The notes under the pieces: model-generated
Database searches by the model: none
What the model saw: only the letters and a program-made list of their open reading frames with translations
What the model was told of the DNA's origin: nothing
In this document: positions 1-11,049 of the stretch, in pieces
How positions within the stretch are numbered: the first letter of the stretch is position 1
How the letters are laid out: every line of letters begins with the position of its first letter
Program-made: the position numbers and the translations under genes
Source of the DNA: Fragilariopsis cylindrus CCMP1102
Taxonomy: Eukaryota > Bacillariophyta > Bacillariophyceae > Bacillariales > Bacillariaceae
DNA: 64,000 bases
Direction of reading: 5' to 3'
Assembly (NCBI GenBank): GCA_900095095.1
Contig: FMBT01000411.1
Span: 1-64,000 of the forward strand

Positions 1-261
1 TTTTCATCATACCACTCTCATTGACATTTTGCATTGGTAGTACACACTTGCTGTAGTATGTTAGATCGACTTCCGCATCGATAATCTTCTTTGCTGATTT
101 TCCACCATCACAGATCGTATTTTGTTCGTTGGAATATTCAGGAATTTGTACATCAGCAGTATTCCCATTTTGTCGGATCAATTTTGCTGGTATCCATGCA
201 TATCTGGATCCTTCAGGAAAACATATGTGGAACCCTTTTCTCCTTTTTTCTTTCCTGCCAT
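1..261 (-). CDS. Myosin heavy chain, N-terminal fragment (left edge)
   Basis: This is the first ~87 residues of a myosin; the gene continues past the left edge. It begins MAGKKKGEKG at 261. After one frame break it reads an SH3-like myosin N-terminal subdomain (YAWIPAKLIRQNGNTADVQI), then VLPMQNVN, which matches the conserved (L)P(L/M)QN that opens the motor domain just before the 'YLHEPAIL' region. The ATP-binding P-loop would lie outside the window, so motor class cannot be judged. The break lies between 236 and 250 in two T-runs of the plus strand and needs one added base, like the other breaks in this window. Myosins move along actin; an ADF/cofilin gene is also present at 48.4-49.3 kb, but no functional link is implied. 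The identification rests on the SH3-like segment and the PMQN motif only. Confidence 0.72.
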
Positions 262-903
262 GCTTGCTTCTTAATTAATAATTAGTTTGTTAAATCAATT
301 TGTGTCTTGTGGTTACTTTTTGTTGTTTGTGAATACGTTTTTTCTTGTCGCTTATTATGTGTATTGTGTTGAGTTGGGAGATTGTGTTGTGATGTCGTTC
401 TTTCTAACTGAAAAATACCTTTTCCCATAAAGAAGTCAGACGATACTCTACTAGTATCACAAGATTCGATTCGGCATTTTGATTGTCGTCATAGTCATAG
501 TCATACTTCAAGTAGTGTCATGTAGAACGAACAGTATCTCAAAATCTGATACCGTACTGTACGATTCAATTTGTTTCCGTGATTCGAGTCGCCCCCTGTA
601 GATTAAATTCACCCCTGAATTTTCGACGCACAGACCACGGAATCTTACAGCCTTCTACAAGTACTAGTTTTGATAGTACTGTAGGGCCTACATTACAAAA
701 CAATGATCACTGTTTACTACCGGTACACGACACTCATCACGCAGAGAACATACTCTTTCAAATTTTAAATCGTACATTATCATTGCATTTTTAAACAACT
801 GTTCTTGTCAAACAAATACTGTAATAACAGTACTTCGCATTGACAACACTCCTCTACGGTAATTACTTACGTTAGATCATATTCTAAGTGCAAGAAAGTA
901 GCC
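262..903. other. Intergenic, divergent promoter region
   Basis: This gap lies between the myosin start (-) and the DHHC gene start (+), so it should hold both promoters. It is AT-rich with no open frame I believe and no clear repeat. Confidence 0.5.
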
Positions 904-3023
904 ATGGAAGAAATTACTTTAACTGGAGGTACTCTTGCCCCCTCTTCCTCCACATCGAACGCGGCGGGAACGGAAGCACACGCACACCATCACGGTCATT
1001 CCCATCAGCATCAGCATGGAGAAGCGTGTTCTCATCAACATGGTGACCATCAGAATAAACATGGAATTGAAATGATGCCAATGTCTAATAATCAACAAAA
1101 TATTGATGAATTGGCTAAATCAGGATCAGAAGATGAAATTGGTCGTGCATTATCGACATTGATGAGATTTGGACGATTTGAAGCATTTCCATCATTAATA
1201 GAAAAATTAGAAGAAAATGAACGATCCATTCCTAATACTGTCTTACGACAATACGATCAGGGTGGTCATACATTATTTCATTGGGCAGCCAAACGTGTTG
1301 ATGATATTCGATTCTTATCAACATTGATTGATTTGGCGACGAAACATGAGATAGCATCAGACGTATTGAATGCTGCATCGAAGGACAATGTCGGTATGCG
1401 TCCTATCCATTGGGCATGTACTGAGGGTAGTATCCCTCATACTGCATTACTGTTAAAGAATGGTGCTGATATGGAAGCAAAAGATAATAGTGGTTGTACA
1501 CCACTATTAATTTCAGCCCAGTACGGTCAGGTTGAAGTTGTCGCGTACCTATTAAAAAAGAATGCTAACCTACAGGCTGTTGATACGAGTTATGATACCG
1601 CATTACATTGGGCAGCATACAAAGGTAGTATTGAAGTATGTGGATTATTAGCATATTATCGACAATTAAGTTTTGCAACACAGGATCAGTATGGACAAAC
1701 TCCATTACATTTGGCTGCATTGCGTGGACATACGTCTGTCGTTCGGTACATATTACAAAGATTAGATCGGACACAAAAAAATGAAAGAGATGTATTATTT
1801 GTAAAAGATAAAAATGAACGCACTCCACTTGACTTAGCAATACATAAAATCGACCGAATGTTGAGAGTGTATTAAAAGAGGCAATGGCTGCAGCTGAAAA
1901 TCCAGGTGGACACTTCCTGAAAACTTTATGGAATAATTGTAAAGAAGTTCTATCACCACGAAGTTGGAAGTTATGGATGGGATTAACCCCCCGTGGAATG
2001 GATGAAATGGACGCACCAACAAAATTCCCCTTCTACTTTGTTTGTGCCAACTTAATCATGCATTTCTTTCTCATGGTTGGTGTTTTGGCACCATTCTTTA
2101 ATGCTGGAAAAGGTTTATTATGGGATAAAAGTGGTTGGTTGATAGTGAATTTTGTTACAATGTTTTTCCTGTGGTACTTTTATGCGAAGGCTGTAAAGAC
2201 TTCTCCAGGAAATTTGGATGAATCATCACCTGATCTTGGTAAATGGCGTAAATTGTATGATGAAACTCTTGATGCATATGCTGATGAAAACTTTAAGAAG
2301 GATGAGCAACCTTTTGTAAGTATTTTTCTTTCTCTGTCATGGCACGACGTCATTGTTTTGACACGCAGAACATTATTTTTTGTTAAAATCCATATCTATA
2401 AAAAAGAAGACTCATCATTTTAATTTTCCTCCTTCTGTTTTTCTTTTTCGCAGCAACTCTGTCATACATGTCATATTGCACGACCACATCGTTCCAAGCA
2501 TTGTCGTGTTAGTCGAAAGTGTGTCCTTTTGTTTGATCATTTTTGTCCGTTCATCGATAATACAGTGGGTTTACATAATTACAGATATTTCTACATGTTC
2601 CTTCTTACTTTAGTATTGGCCGATATTTCGTTCGCTGTCACCTTGGTCACGTATACGTCACGGTACAAGAGTGCACACGGGTCAATCCCATGGTTAGTGT
2701 TATGCTTAGGAATTGAGATGTGCATCATAGGGTTGGCTGTTGCTGGTCTATTACTCTATCATACACAATTATCGTGTATTAATTTATCTACCAACGAGCA
2801 CATGAATATTCGAAGGTATAAGTATTTGTATCCCATGATCAACAACAAACGACAATATAGAAATCCATGGGACAAGGGTTACTTTAATAACTTTATTGAC
2901 CGTATGAACCCTTCATCGGCTTGTTACGAGATCCGAGAAGATCACGAGGGATTGATTGCGTCTAATCCCTCGTATAATCCAGACAGTAGTTGTTGCAAAA
3001 ATGGTCAATGCGAGAATGTGTAG
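904..3023 (+). CDS. Ankyrin-repeat DHHC palmitoyltransferase (HIP14/Akr1 type)
   Basis: Protein S-acyltransferase of the Golgi/endomembrane type, ~660 residues. A His-rich N-terminus (residues ~25-55) is followed by ankyrin repeats (~118-318) that bind substrate in this family, two membrane spans (~377-430), the cysteine-rich catalytic domain (~474-518), two more spans, and an STNE version of the TTxE motif. Exons are 904-2315 and 2454-3023 (GTAAGT...CAG, phase 0). The catalytic tetrad reads D499-H500-F501-C502, so DHFC instead of DHHC. S491 and T508 replace two cysteines that normally bind zinc. Yeast Akr1 carries a related DHYC variant and is active, so activity is plausible. The frame breaks once at the A-run 1846-1849; one added A joins the ankyrin and transferase parts (HKNRPNVESVLKEAM). 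I am confident of the family and unsure of the substrate. Confidence 0.9.
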
Positions 3024-3813
3024 AATGTAATAATACATAATATCTATAAAAAACGATGAGTATATTCAATAAGATTCTCAAACATTACTCCTAGCTAGTA
3101 CAGTGTTTCGTATTCATATCGTATAATTTCTAGGAAAACTTGTTGCGATTTCTTCAATGTATATGTTGCTGTGATTTTCTTCTTCTTTCTACGCTATGGG
3201 AGAAGGGGAGAGAAAATACTAACTCGGTTGCAACGTATCTTAATCTACTAAAAATATCATTACATTGCCTAAAAGAAATGCTCTATTTGAGAAACGAGTC
3301 AGTTCCTAGCTACATTCTAAGATAATTTCACTTGGTTTTGGATGGATAAGGTTTCAAATTCATATCTATTATATTATTTATCATTTAGGAATACATACTG
3401 AAAACTTGAAATCATCGCGTTTACTGAGTAAGATCAATCGATTCTTAAAAAGTTCAGTTTCTATTCACCAAATTGGAAGATAAAACCCGTCATAATGAAG
3501 CGCTCCCAACTCTCTCCCACTTCAAAAGATATTACATTACACAATTCTCTTCTTCTTTTCTCCTTTTCATCATTTTCTAGGTGAATTTTTATTTCTATCA
3601 ACTAAACCTTCTAGTCTTCATTTTTTATCACGTATGACACACTATGGGTTGTACGTAATAATCCACAAACACCGGACATTTATTTCGAAAAACATTCCCT
3701 GGCATGTGGGATATGATCCGTTATGTAATGGTGGAAATATCCAGCATCCTATGACATAAAATAGAAACAAAAAGTAAAACGTTCAATCAAATAATTATGT
3801 CAGCGATGAGAAT
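3024..3813. other. Intergenic, convergent 3' regions
   Basis: This separates the 3' ends of the DHHC gene (+) and the Ran-binding gene (-). It is AT-rich and I see no gene or repeat in it. Confidence 0.5.
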
Positions 3814-5478
3814 TCATCTGGAAGAACTATAGTTTCTTTCTTTCTTTCTCTCACTCTCTTTTTGTTTATCTTTCTTATACAAACTTACAGTACTTTCTTT
3901 GAATTTCAAAGAGTAGGAACATACTTTTCCATTTTTAAAGGTTTTCAATCTTAAATATTGTTGAGCTTGTCGATCCCTTTCACAGGTACTTTCTTTCCAT
4001 AATGGTACATTCAAAATCACTTTAGTGGCCTTCCCCATCTTGGAGGACTCTCGTCGTTGAACTAGACGTAATCGATCTGGTTGTACAGTGGAACGTAAAA
4101 TTTTCATCGGTCCAATTCCTAATTCCTGCCAACGATGTTCTGGTTGTTTTTGTTCTGTTGCTGCTGCTGCTGCTGCTGCTACGCCGTTTTCAGTTGTAGT
4201 AGTATCATCCTTGTCCTTCTTGTCATCGCTTTTGTCTTCTTTCTCGGTAGAGTTATTAGATGACGAATCTTCTGACTTCGTTATATTTGTTATAGCCGCA
4301 TGGAATTCCGTAGAGGGTTTCACTGAAGGATTTGCCTTCCCAGCAGCATCCGTTACGTCATCATGACCTCCCGCTGAACCATCTTTTGTTTCATCCTTAT
4401 CGTCTAACACCCAAATAAACGATTTACATCGTCCTTCATGGATGACTTTCTCCTCTTCTTCTCCTGTCGTTAATTCGACATTGTCCGGAAGTTCCAGAAG
4501 TTGACCAGCAGCAGCAGCGCCATTTTCACCTGCTGCGTTGTTGTTGTTGTTATTGCTTGAGAAATTGAATTGTATGGTGGAAGAAGTAGCTCCTCCTCCA
4601 AACGGACTACCACCATTGTTGGACGACACGCTACCTCCTTCAAACCATCCCTTCGCATTTCCCGTTGCGGAACCAAATCCCGTAGAAGTATTACTACTAG
4701 TACTACCAATACTACCAAATCCACCACCTACTCCCCCAAAACCACCGGAAACTTTAGTTGTAGATCCTTCTGCTGCTCCAGCAACGACCATGGAGGAGGA
4801 AGAGGTAGAAGCAGCTGCAGCTGCTGCAGCAGCAGCTGTCGTGGTGGAACCAAATCCTCCACCACCACCAGAGCCGAAACCAAATACTTTTTTTGCCGTC
4901 GACAAGAACGTCGAGGCGAATGGATTCTTCTTCTTCTTCTCCTCCTCATTTGCATCATCATCCGAATTTTTTTTCGCAACCAGGGTTGTTGCTGCGAATG
5001 GATTACTATTTGTAGTAGATGGTCCCGCCGTTGTGGCTGATTTTTTATCATTGTCATCGTCAGTTGTAATAGTTGTATCATCATTCTTACTATCAGTAGT
5101 AGTAGTAGATGATGTTGTTGTAGTGCCGTTCGTGGTTGCTGCTGCTACACTAGTTCCAGTTACTGAAGCAGCTGCTGCTGGAGTCTTCGGCTTCTGGAAT
5201 GCCGTGCGATTAATCTTATAGATCTTTCTACCCTTCAATACATCCTCTGGTGCACGTTTAAATCCTTGTTTAATGATCTCGTCGCCGTCCACCTCACAAT
5301 CACCCTCACCTGCATCATAATCATCCTTGGTAAGTTGATTCCCTGCAGCTCGTTTCTTTTTAGTAGCAGGGGCAGGGGCAGGGTCAACAACAGCTTCTTC
5401 GTCGTCCTTCTTCTTCTGCGGTGGTGGTGGTGGTGGTGGTAAGGATTCCACCTGATTTTCTTCAGTTTCGTTTGACAT
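3814..5478 (-). CDS. FG-repeat protein with Ran-binding domain (Nup50/RanBP3-like)
   Basis: An uninterrupted 554-residue protein. The first ~340 residues are low complexity (Thr, Ser, Ala, Asn runs) with scattered phenylalanine-glycine and NPFA motifs (NPFAATT, NPFAST, FGFGSG, SPFGGG) as in nucleoporins. The C-terminal ~200 residues hold a RanBD1-type domain that starts near VIHEGRCKSFIWV and contains RWQELGIGPMKIL and DRLRLVQRRESSKMGK, the strand pattern that binds Ran-GTP. An acidic/Ala-rich insertion splits the domain after its first strands. A short basic segment (KKKRAAGNQ) near residue 40 could be a nuclear localisation signal. This order (N-terminal FG, C-terminal RanBD) matches Nup50 and RanBP3, which act in nuclear transport at the pore; I cannot choose between them. 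The ATG is followed by MSNETEEN. A (TGT)n run lies just upstream of the start. Confidence 0.85.
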   Translation of the reverse strand: MSNETEENQVESLPPPPPPPQKKKDDEEAVVDPAPAPATKKKRAAGNQLTKDDYDAGEGDCEVDGDEIIKQGFKRAPEDVLKGRKIYKINRTAFQKPKTPAAAASVTGTSVAAATTNGTTTTSSTTTTDSKNDDTTITTDDDNDKKSATTAGPSTTNSNPFAATTLVAKKNSDDDANEEEKKKKNPFASTFLSTAKKVFGFGSGGGGGFGSTTTAAAAAAAAASTSSSSMVVAGAAEGSTTKVSGGFGGVGGGFGSIGSTSSNTSTGFGSATGNAKGWFEGGSVSSNNGGSPFGGGATSSTIQFNFSSNNNNNNAAGENGAAAAGQLLELPDNVELTTGEEEEKVIHEGRCKSFIWVLDDKDETKDGSAGGHDDVTDAAGKANPSVKPSTEFHAAITNITKSEDSSSNNSTEKEDKSDDKKDKDDTTTTENGVAAAAAAATEQKQPEHRWQELGIGPMKILRSTVQPDRLRLVQRRESSKMGKATKVILNVPLWKESTCERDRQAQQYLRLKTFKNGKVCSYSLKFKESTVSLYKKDKQKESERKKERNYSSSR

Positions 5479-8290
5479 GACTGTTGTTGTTGTTGTTGTT
5501 GTTGTTGTTCGACGACGATGATGATGATCTTTGATGAGACGATAAATGACCGAGCTCTTTTTTATTATTGTGTCCTGTTATTGATTTGTAAATGATCGGC
5601 TATTTATGATACTTCGTAACTTCGTAAGAGCTATGCAATGATTCTCGTTCTGAACTCTCAACCTTGTACAAGATAGCTGTAACAACACCAATACGATTGA
5701 TCAGAAATACGGATTTGAGAGGCGTTCCTGTTTTTGAACTTTCGCTATTGCCGTTGGTAAAAGAGAAATACTTAGGCATATTTCCGTACTACTGCTCTCG
5801 CGCGCCGTTATCAAGCATAATATTTATTGCTACTGTAATTGATTTTTTTTTTTTAAATGTACAAGGTTTATCAAACCGAAAGCAATAATATTAATAGTAG
5901 ACACATACCAAAGTGACCAAGAACCTGAAACCTGATACATAAGAAACTTATTTACTCCAAAGAATATCAGTGACAATGTGACTAGTTGTCCCACCCACAG
6001 TACAGGCAGCCCTCTGAACGGCAGCACTTCCCCCAATAAATTCATTGATCCTGCCCTTGTTATGTTGTCCTTAGTTTCATTTAGGATAATAATATTGATC
6101 ACCAAGCTCCTTCCTCCTTTCTCTTTGCCGTGAGAAAAATGGCAAAGCTCATCCAAAACTGCCTATTGATGAAACAAGGCATTGAAATGAAGACTGTAGT
6201 CCCAACATCAGCATGCTTCAGCAGCAAGTGAGGAACAAGCGCAACAAATAATGGATGCTGATTATGGACCTTGGAGCATGCAGCTTTAGGTTTATCATGA
6301 CAAGCTTGTGCATGTAGAGTAGACACAGTTGATGCTCATTTAGGCAGACTTCTGAGCCATTGACAAACATCCAGTTGTGCCGATAGAAGTACCCTCTCCC
6401 ATTACATATTGTTACAAATTACTTTGGCAGCCATTTCTATTTCAAACTCTATGTCATACTTCGTGAGCATACAACTTATTATCAACTGGTTGAGAGAGTA
6501 TGTTGTCCAGACCTAACCAGTAAATTGCTTCTTGGATGAAATCAATTGTTGGGATATGATAATGCCCTCCCCAGTTAATGTATGTCTTAATGTGCTTTCC
6601 ACCGTCCCATGAAGTGCACACCACCAACCAATCATTTTATTGTGTCCTGAACAATATGACTAGTAATCCAAGCACCTCAAACTCTACACACTGTGCTATT
6701 ATTCCAAGTTGTTACCAGGTAATATTCTTCAAATCATAAAATGGTATATGTGCATTGTTGTTGTAAGTAGACCTATGATGCTGGACTACTTTCAATAATA
6801 TCAATATGATGGAATTATCTGGCAATGGCTCGGCTGGCACAAATAGTTCATAGTAATGTAGACTACTGGTAGATTGACTGCTGACTCACTAGCCTTTCTG
6901 ATGTGGTGGGGATTTTAATTGGCAACTACTACTAATGAATAACAAGTTTTATACACATAGAAGTACTGTTGATGGATTCCATGCTAGACAATTATAATTA
7001 GGAAGACTACACTAGTCTTCAAAATTGATTACACAGATTCCATTTGCACAGAACTTGCCCAAAACTCCATTTTCTATCTTTGACAACACACAAAGAGAAG
7101 TAATGTGTGTTAGTTATCTAGATTCTTTGATAGGAATGAGCGCACTCAGCACAAATAATTCTCACTTACTGTAGTGGTACAAATAAGGACTAGAGAGAAC
7201 CACATATAAAAAAGTGTCATTGGCATTTCACGCTGGGAAAAAGTAGTGTGTCCCTGATGCACACATATTCAAATAGTACAACAAAGAGACTATGATAATA
7301 TAATAATATGCCATATTCACAACATAGCAACACACTGGTATTCAAACTAGTAAAGGCAGCAAACTGTGGTGACAACAGAAAACACACAATCAAACTCATT
7401 GCTAATAACAATTATTGCTACTCTATACCAAGTGGACACACATACCATTATTATTGGTGATGTAAATATTTGAATCAAACAAAGAGCAACACCACCAGCA
7501 ACAGAAGTAGGTATGCAGCAACACACCATTGCCATCATTGGTCAGTCCAAATCCAAACCTAGTGCCAGCATCCCAGAAACAATCACCAGTCCTCCCATGC
7601 ACAGCCACACTGCACTAGGTATGGATTGATTGCATCCATGTGAATAATATTTATTATGTTATTATTTATTATTATTATGGCATTTTCTTCTCCTCCTTTA
7701 TAATCAGGAACATCGAAAATTCACATCCCCCAGCGCGCGCGCGAGATTCATTTGCTATTTTCATTGTTAGCCTAATATTCGACAATAAAGGGCGTCACGA
7801 CACTCACCAATCAGAAAAAGGCAGGTCAATCTGGAAGAAAGAGAAGAACACAAAGAATGGTTATGAGCTGCTGAAATCTAATCTCTACGCGTAGCCGAGG
7901 CACGCGTTCTTTCTGTTGAACTTCGTGATTAAAAATCAATACACTGTAAGAGGTCGGGCGGATACTGTAGGGCTTTCTTTGTTGATGTCTCCGTAGCGTT
8001 GATTGGCGTATACAAGTAGTAGTAGCGAGAAGTGACAGCAAATCATTTTTTTGCTTTTAGGCTTGAGTAAGTTAGTAAGATCGACAACAAGAACTGAACG
8101 ATTCTACTACAGTACTGTACAAGCACAGGCACTGGCACTGGCACTAATCGGAACACTAAGCCAAACTCTTCTTCTGATCGAAGCAACCAAATATTAGGAA
8201 CTGGTAGTGTTTGTTCTAGGTAACCGAATAAAGACATCAACGGAAAAAAAAAGAAAAGAATAAGCAATCATTAATAGATTGTTAATAGAA
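5479..8290. other. Long gene-poor region between divergent genes
   Basis: 2.8 kb between the Ran-binding gene (-) and the aureochrome (+). A trinucleotide run (TGT/GTT, ~5482-5508) and a GAT run follow the first gene's 5' end. A CG-rich alternating stretch sits at ~7730-7745. Between ~5900 and 7600 the minus strand carries short open pieces broken by many stops (for example around 6100-6330). They could be an old decayed mobile element, but I recognised no domain. The last few hundred bases presumably hold the aureochrome promoter. Confidence 0.4.
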
Positions 8291-9920
8291 ATGTCTACTG
8301 GAAATCAACACCATCAACACCATCAACAACCACTACAACCACTACAACAACAACAGCAACAAGTTCAAACTCCAATGTTTAGTACAGACTTATCAGCAAC
8401 AACAGCTGCGGCTGTTGCTCAACGGGGTACACCAGCAACATTAAATTTAGATGATATATTTGGTGATGTGATGTTCACACCTGATGGCGATACAGTATTT
8501 TTGAATGAAGAGCAAGAGGATAATGCTGTATTAGGATCTGGTGAAGGTCCGGGTCAAGTTACTCATACTGCTACCAGGATTGTACAAGGCCAACAGGCTA
8601 TTCCCGTCCCACGTGGTGGAGGATATTATACCACACAACTTCATGATAACACGAAGCCTGCATTAGCTATGGGTAATAACGTACCGGGTGTCACAAAAGC
8701 TACGTCCGCTGTACCCTTCAAGGAGGCACCTCAACAACGACATCATATCCAATATGCGTTATCAAATAAGAAGAAAAGTTCACGTTCTAATGAACGTAAA
8801 ATGAGTGAACAACAAAAGAATGAACGACGGTAAGTAGTAGTTTATTTGTTGATGTCTTGTTTTTACGGATACCGGACTTATCAAATGCGTACGAGAAGGC
8901 ATGAAGCTATCATATAAAGACATTCGCGAATGAAAAAAAGAGAGCATACTGTATCAGAGTGTCACATCGTTATCACCGCTGAACGAATGTGAACCATATT
9001 ATAGGATGTCATGTCTCTAACATATCCACCCCCCCCCCCTCTTCTTCTTCTCTCACACCATCTCATTCCCATCACTATTCACTATTACACCCGAACCAAA
9101 AATAACGCAAACGCACATCATTAGTGAACGGAATCGGGAACATGCGAAACGGAGTCGTATTCGTAAGAAATTTTTATTGGAATCATTACAACAAAGTGTT
9201 GCAATGTTAAAAGAAGAAAATGATAAACTACGTGATTCGATTCGTACTCATGTGGGTGAAGATCAGGCTAAAAAATTATTGGATGATAAAATGAATGATA
9301 GTAATGGTGACTTACGATTAACAACATCCTCACAGGGTGCTGCCAATAAGGTATTAGACGATCCTGATTTTTCATTTATCAAGGCATTACAAACAGCACA
9401 ACAAAATTTTGTGGTCACCGATCCATCCCTACCGGATAATCCTATTGTGTACGCGTCACAAGGATTTTTAAATCTAACAGGATATTCATTGGATCAAATT
9501 TTAGGCCGGAATTGTCGTTTCTTACAAGGTCCAGAAACTGATCCTAAATCCGTGGAACGGATCCGGAATGCAATTGAACAAGGTGAAGATTTAAGTGTTT
9601 GCCTATTGAATTATAGAGTTGATGGATCAACATTCTGGAATCAATTTTTTATTGCTGCATTGCGTGATGCATCTGGTAATATTACAAACTTTGTTGGTGT
9701 GCAATGTAAAGTTAGTGACACATATGCTGCATCTGTTATTAAAGAACAACAAAGGGATGAGGAGGAAGTCGCTGAAGATGAAGATCAACCACAGGACCAA
9801 CAACAAACAACGGCGCCGCCGCTAGACCAGCAGCAGGCACCACTACCACAACAGCACCAACAAGATCTACAGGTACCACAACCACAACAGGGTGGTGTTC
9901 CTGGTATGCAAATGCAATAA
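8291..9920 (+). CDS. AUREO: Aureochrome: bZIP-LOV blue-light transcription factor
   Basis: A 444-residue light-regulated DNA-binding protein of stramenopiles. Exon 1 is 8291-8829 and exon 2 is 9125-9920 (GTAAGT...TTAG, phase 2). The intron falls inside the basic region. The N-terminus is Gln/His rich. The bZIP basic region (~171-196) has the N-x3-A-x2-S-R signature (N183, A187, S190, R191), followed by a leucine zipper to ~222. The LOV domain spans ~262-377 with the flavin-binding motif GRNCRFLQG, whose C310 is the residue expected to form the light-induced flavin adduct. The C-terminus is a Gln/Pro tail. Domain order (bZIP then LOV) and the intact cysteine indicate a photoactive aureochrome rather than the AUREO2 type, which does not bind flavin. 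The reading frame is intact. I start at the ATG of 8291 because the open frame upstream has no ATG. Confidence 0.95.
9029..9039 (+). repeat. C11 homopolymer in aureochrome intron
   Basis: Eleven consecutive C residues followed by a (CTT) pyrimidine stretch inside the single aureochrome intron. It is likely length-variable and may form part of the pyrimidine-rich 3' region of the intron. Confidence 0.85.
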
Positions 9921-11049
9921 GAGGAACTTACTGACGCACTCACCAACCAAATCATCATCATCATCATCATCATCACATGGTATATCAAAACAATCGCTAC
10001 CCCCTCTATTCTTATAAGGGGTATACCAGTTACTACATGTTAAAAATAAATAAATAAATAATATAGTACCAGCAAATGTTTCTTTCGACGTTAACTTAAT
10101 TGTAAAGGAGAAACAAAAGAAAAATAATAATATCCAACGGGGCCATACCACGCACATTAACACCACTCACTCACTACGACACACTCACACTACAACATGT
10201 ATGCGGATGCATACAAAGGATAAAGCGGAAATGATTTGGACATTCTTACTATCTTACTTGCTAACACACAAAAAGACAGAACAGAACAAGAGAGAAATTA
10301 ACTAAATACAAAAAATATATAAAAATAATATTTGAATAATATAATATAATATTATATTCTATACATAGGATTATTTGAGAGGTCTTTGATTTGATTTGAT
10401 TTGATTTTTCTAGTAGAAATTCAAGCTAGATGTTGAGAACCCTATGGTAGCTTACGCCCCTGTCTGCTCACATTGACACCTCTTCACTCTGTATCATCAT
10501 ATATCTTTTATGTAGATGTATGTCATTACAGCCAGCCAAAACCACTGACCATTCACCAACAACAGGCAAGCAAAACATACTGTACAGCATAGTATGCATA
10601 TTTCAGAAGTCTAGAATCATGTATCTAAAACATCATGCTAAAACTACTGTAGCTCATTGACTCTACTCGTCCGTCCCATAAAGCATAAAATAAAAGTCTA
10701 GATAACTAATAAAAAATATCTTAAAACATCTCGTAAAGTACTCGTCCGTCCCTCGCTCTAATATTTTATGTGCGCAGGCCGCATGCATGCGACAAATGAA
10801 TAGGAAATTGTAACGACAATTTTTTTGAATTTATCGTTGGAATGCAGGAGACATCACTGCACGATGTGAAGTTTTGAGCTGTGGGCTGTGGTGGTTGTGT
10901 TCGTTTTTCTCTTGTTGACGCAACATGAGAACTTTCAAACACAAATTCGTTTGCTCATAAAAGCAACTTCACTACTACTTCGAACAGAAATAGTAACGTT
11001 ACAAGTGGTAAGTGAACCATATAATCAATCGATTCAATCCCCACCAAAG
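9921..11049. other. Intergenic
   Basis: This is the 3' region of the aureochrome and the upstream region of the Man1-like gene. Simple repeats are present: (ATC)n at ~9952-9975, (AATA)n at ~10048-10064, and four to five copies of TTTGA at ~10388-10406. The motif CTCGTCCGTCCC occurs twice (~10665 and ~10741). No gene is seen. Confidence 0.5.

Noticed and set aside
4538-5221. 227-residue plus-strand open frame
   Set aside because: Antisense shadow of the low-complexity part of the Ran-binding gene; its polyA/polyV/polyF runs mirror the Ser/Thr/Lys codon repeats of the real gene.
6100-7500. Decayed retrotransposon polyprotein on the minus strand
   Set aside because: Short open pieces exist, but I could not match any to reverse transcriptase, integrase or gag motifs, so no mobile element is called.
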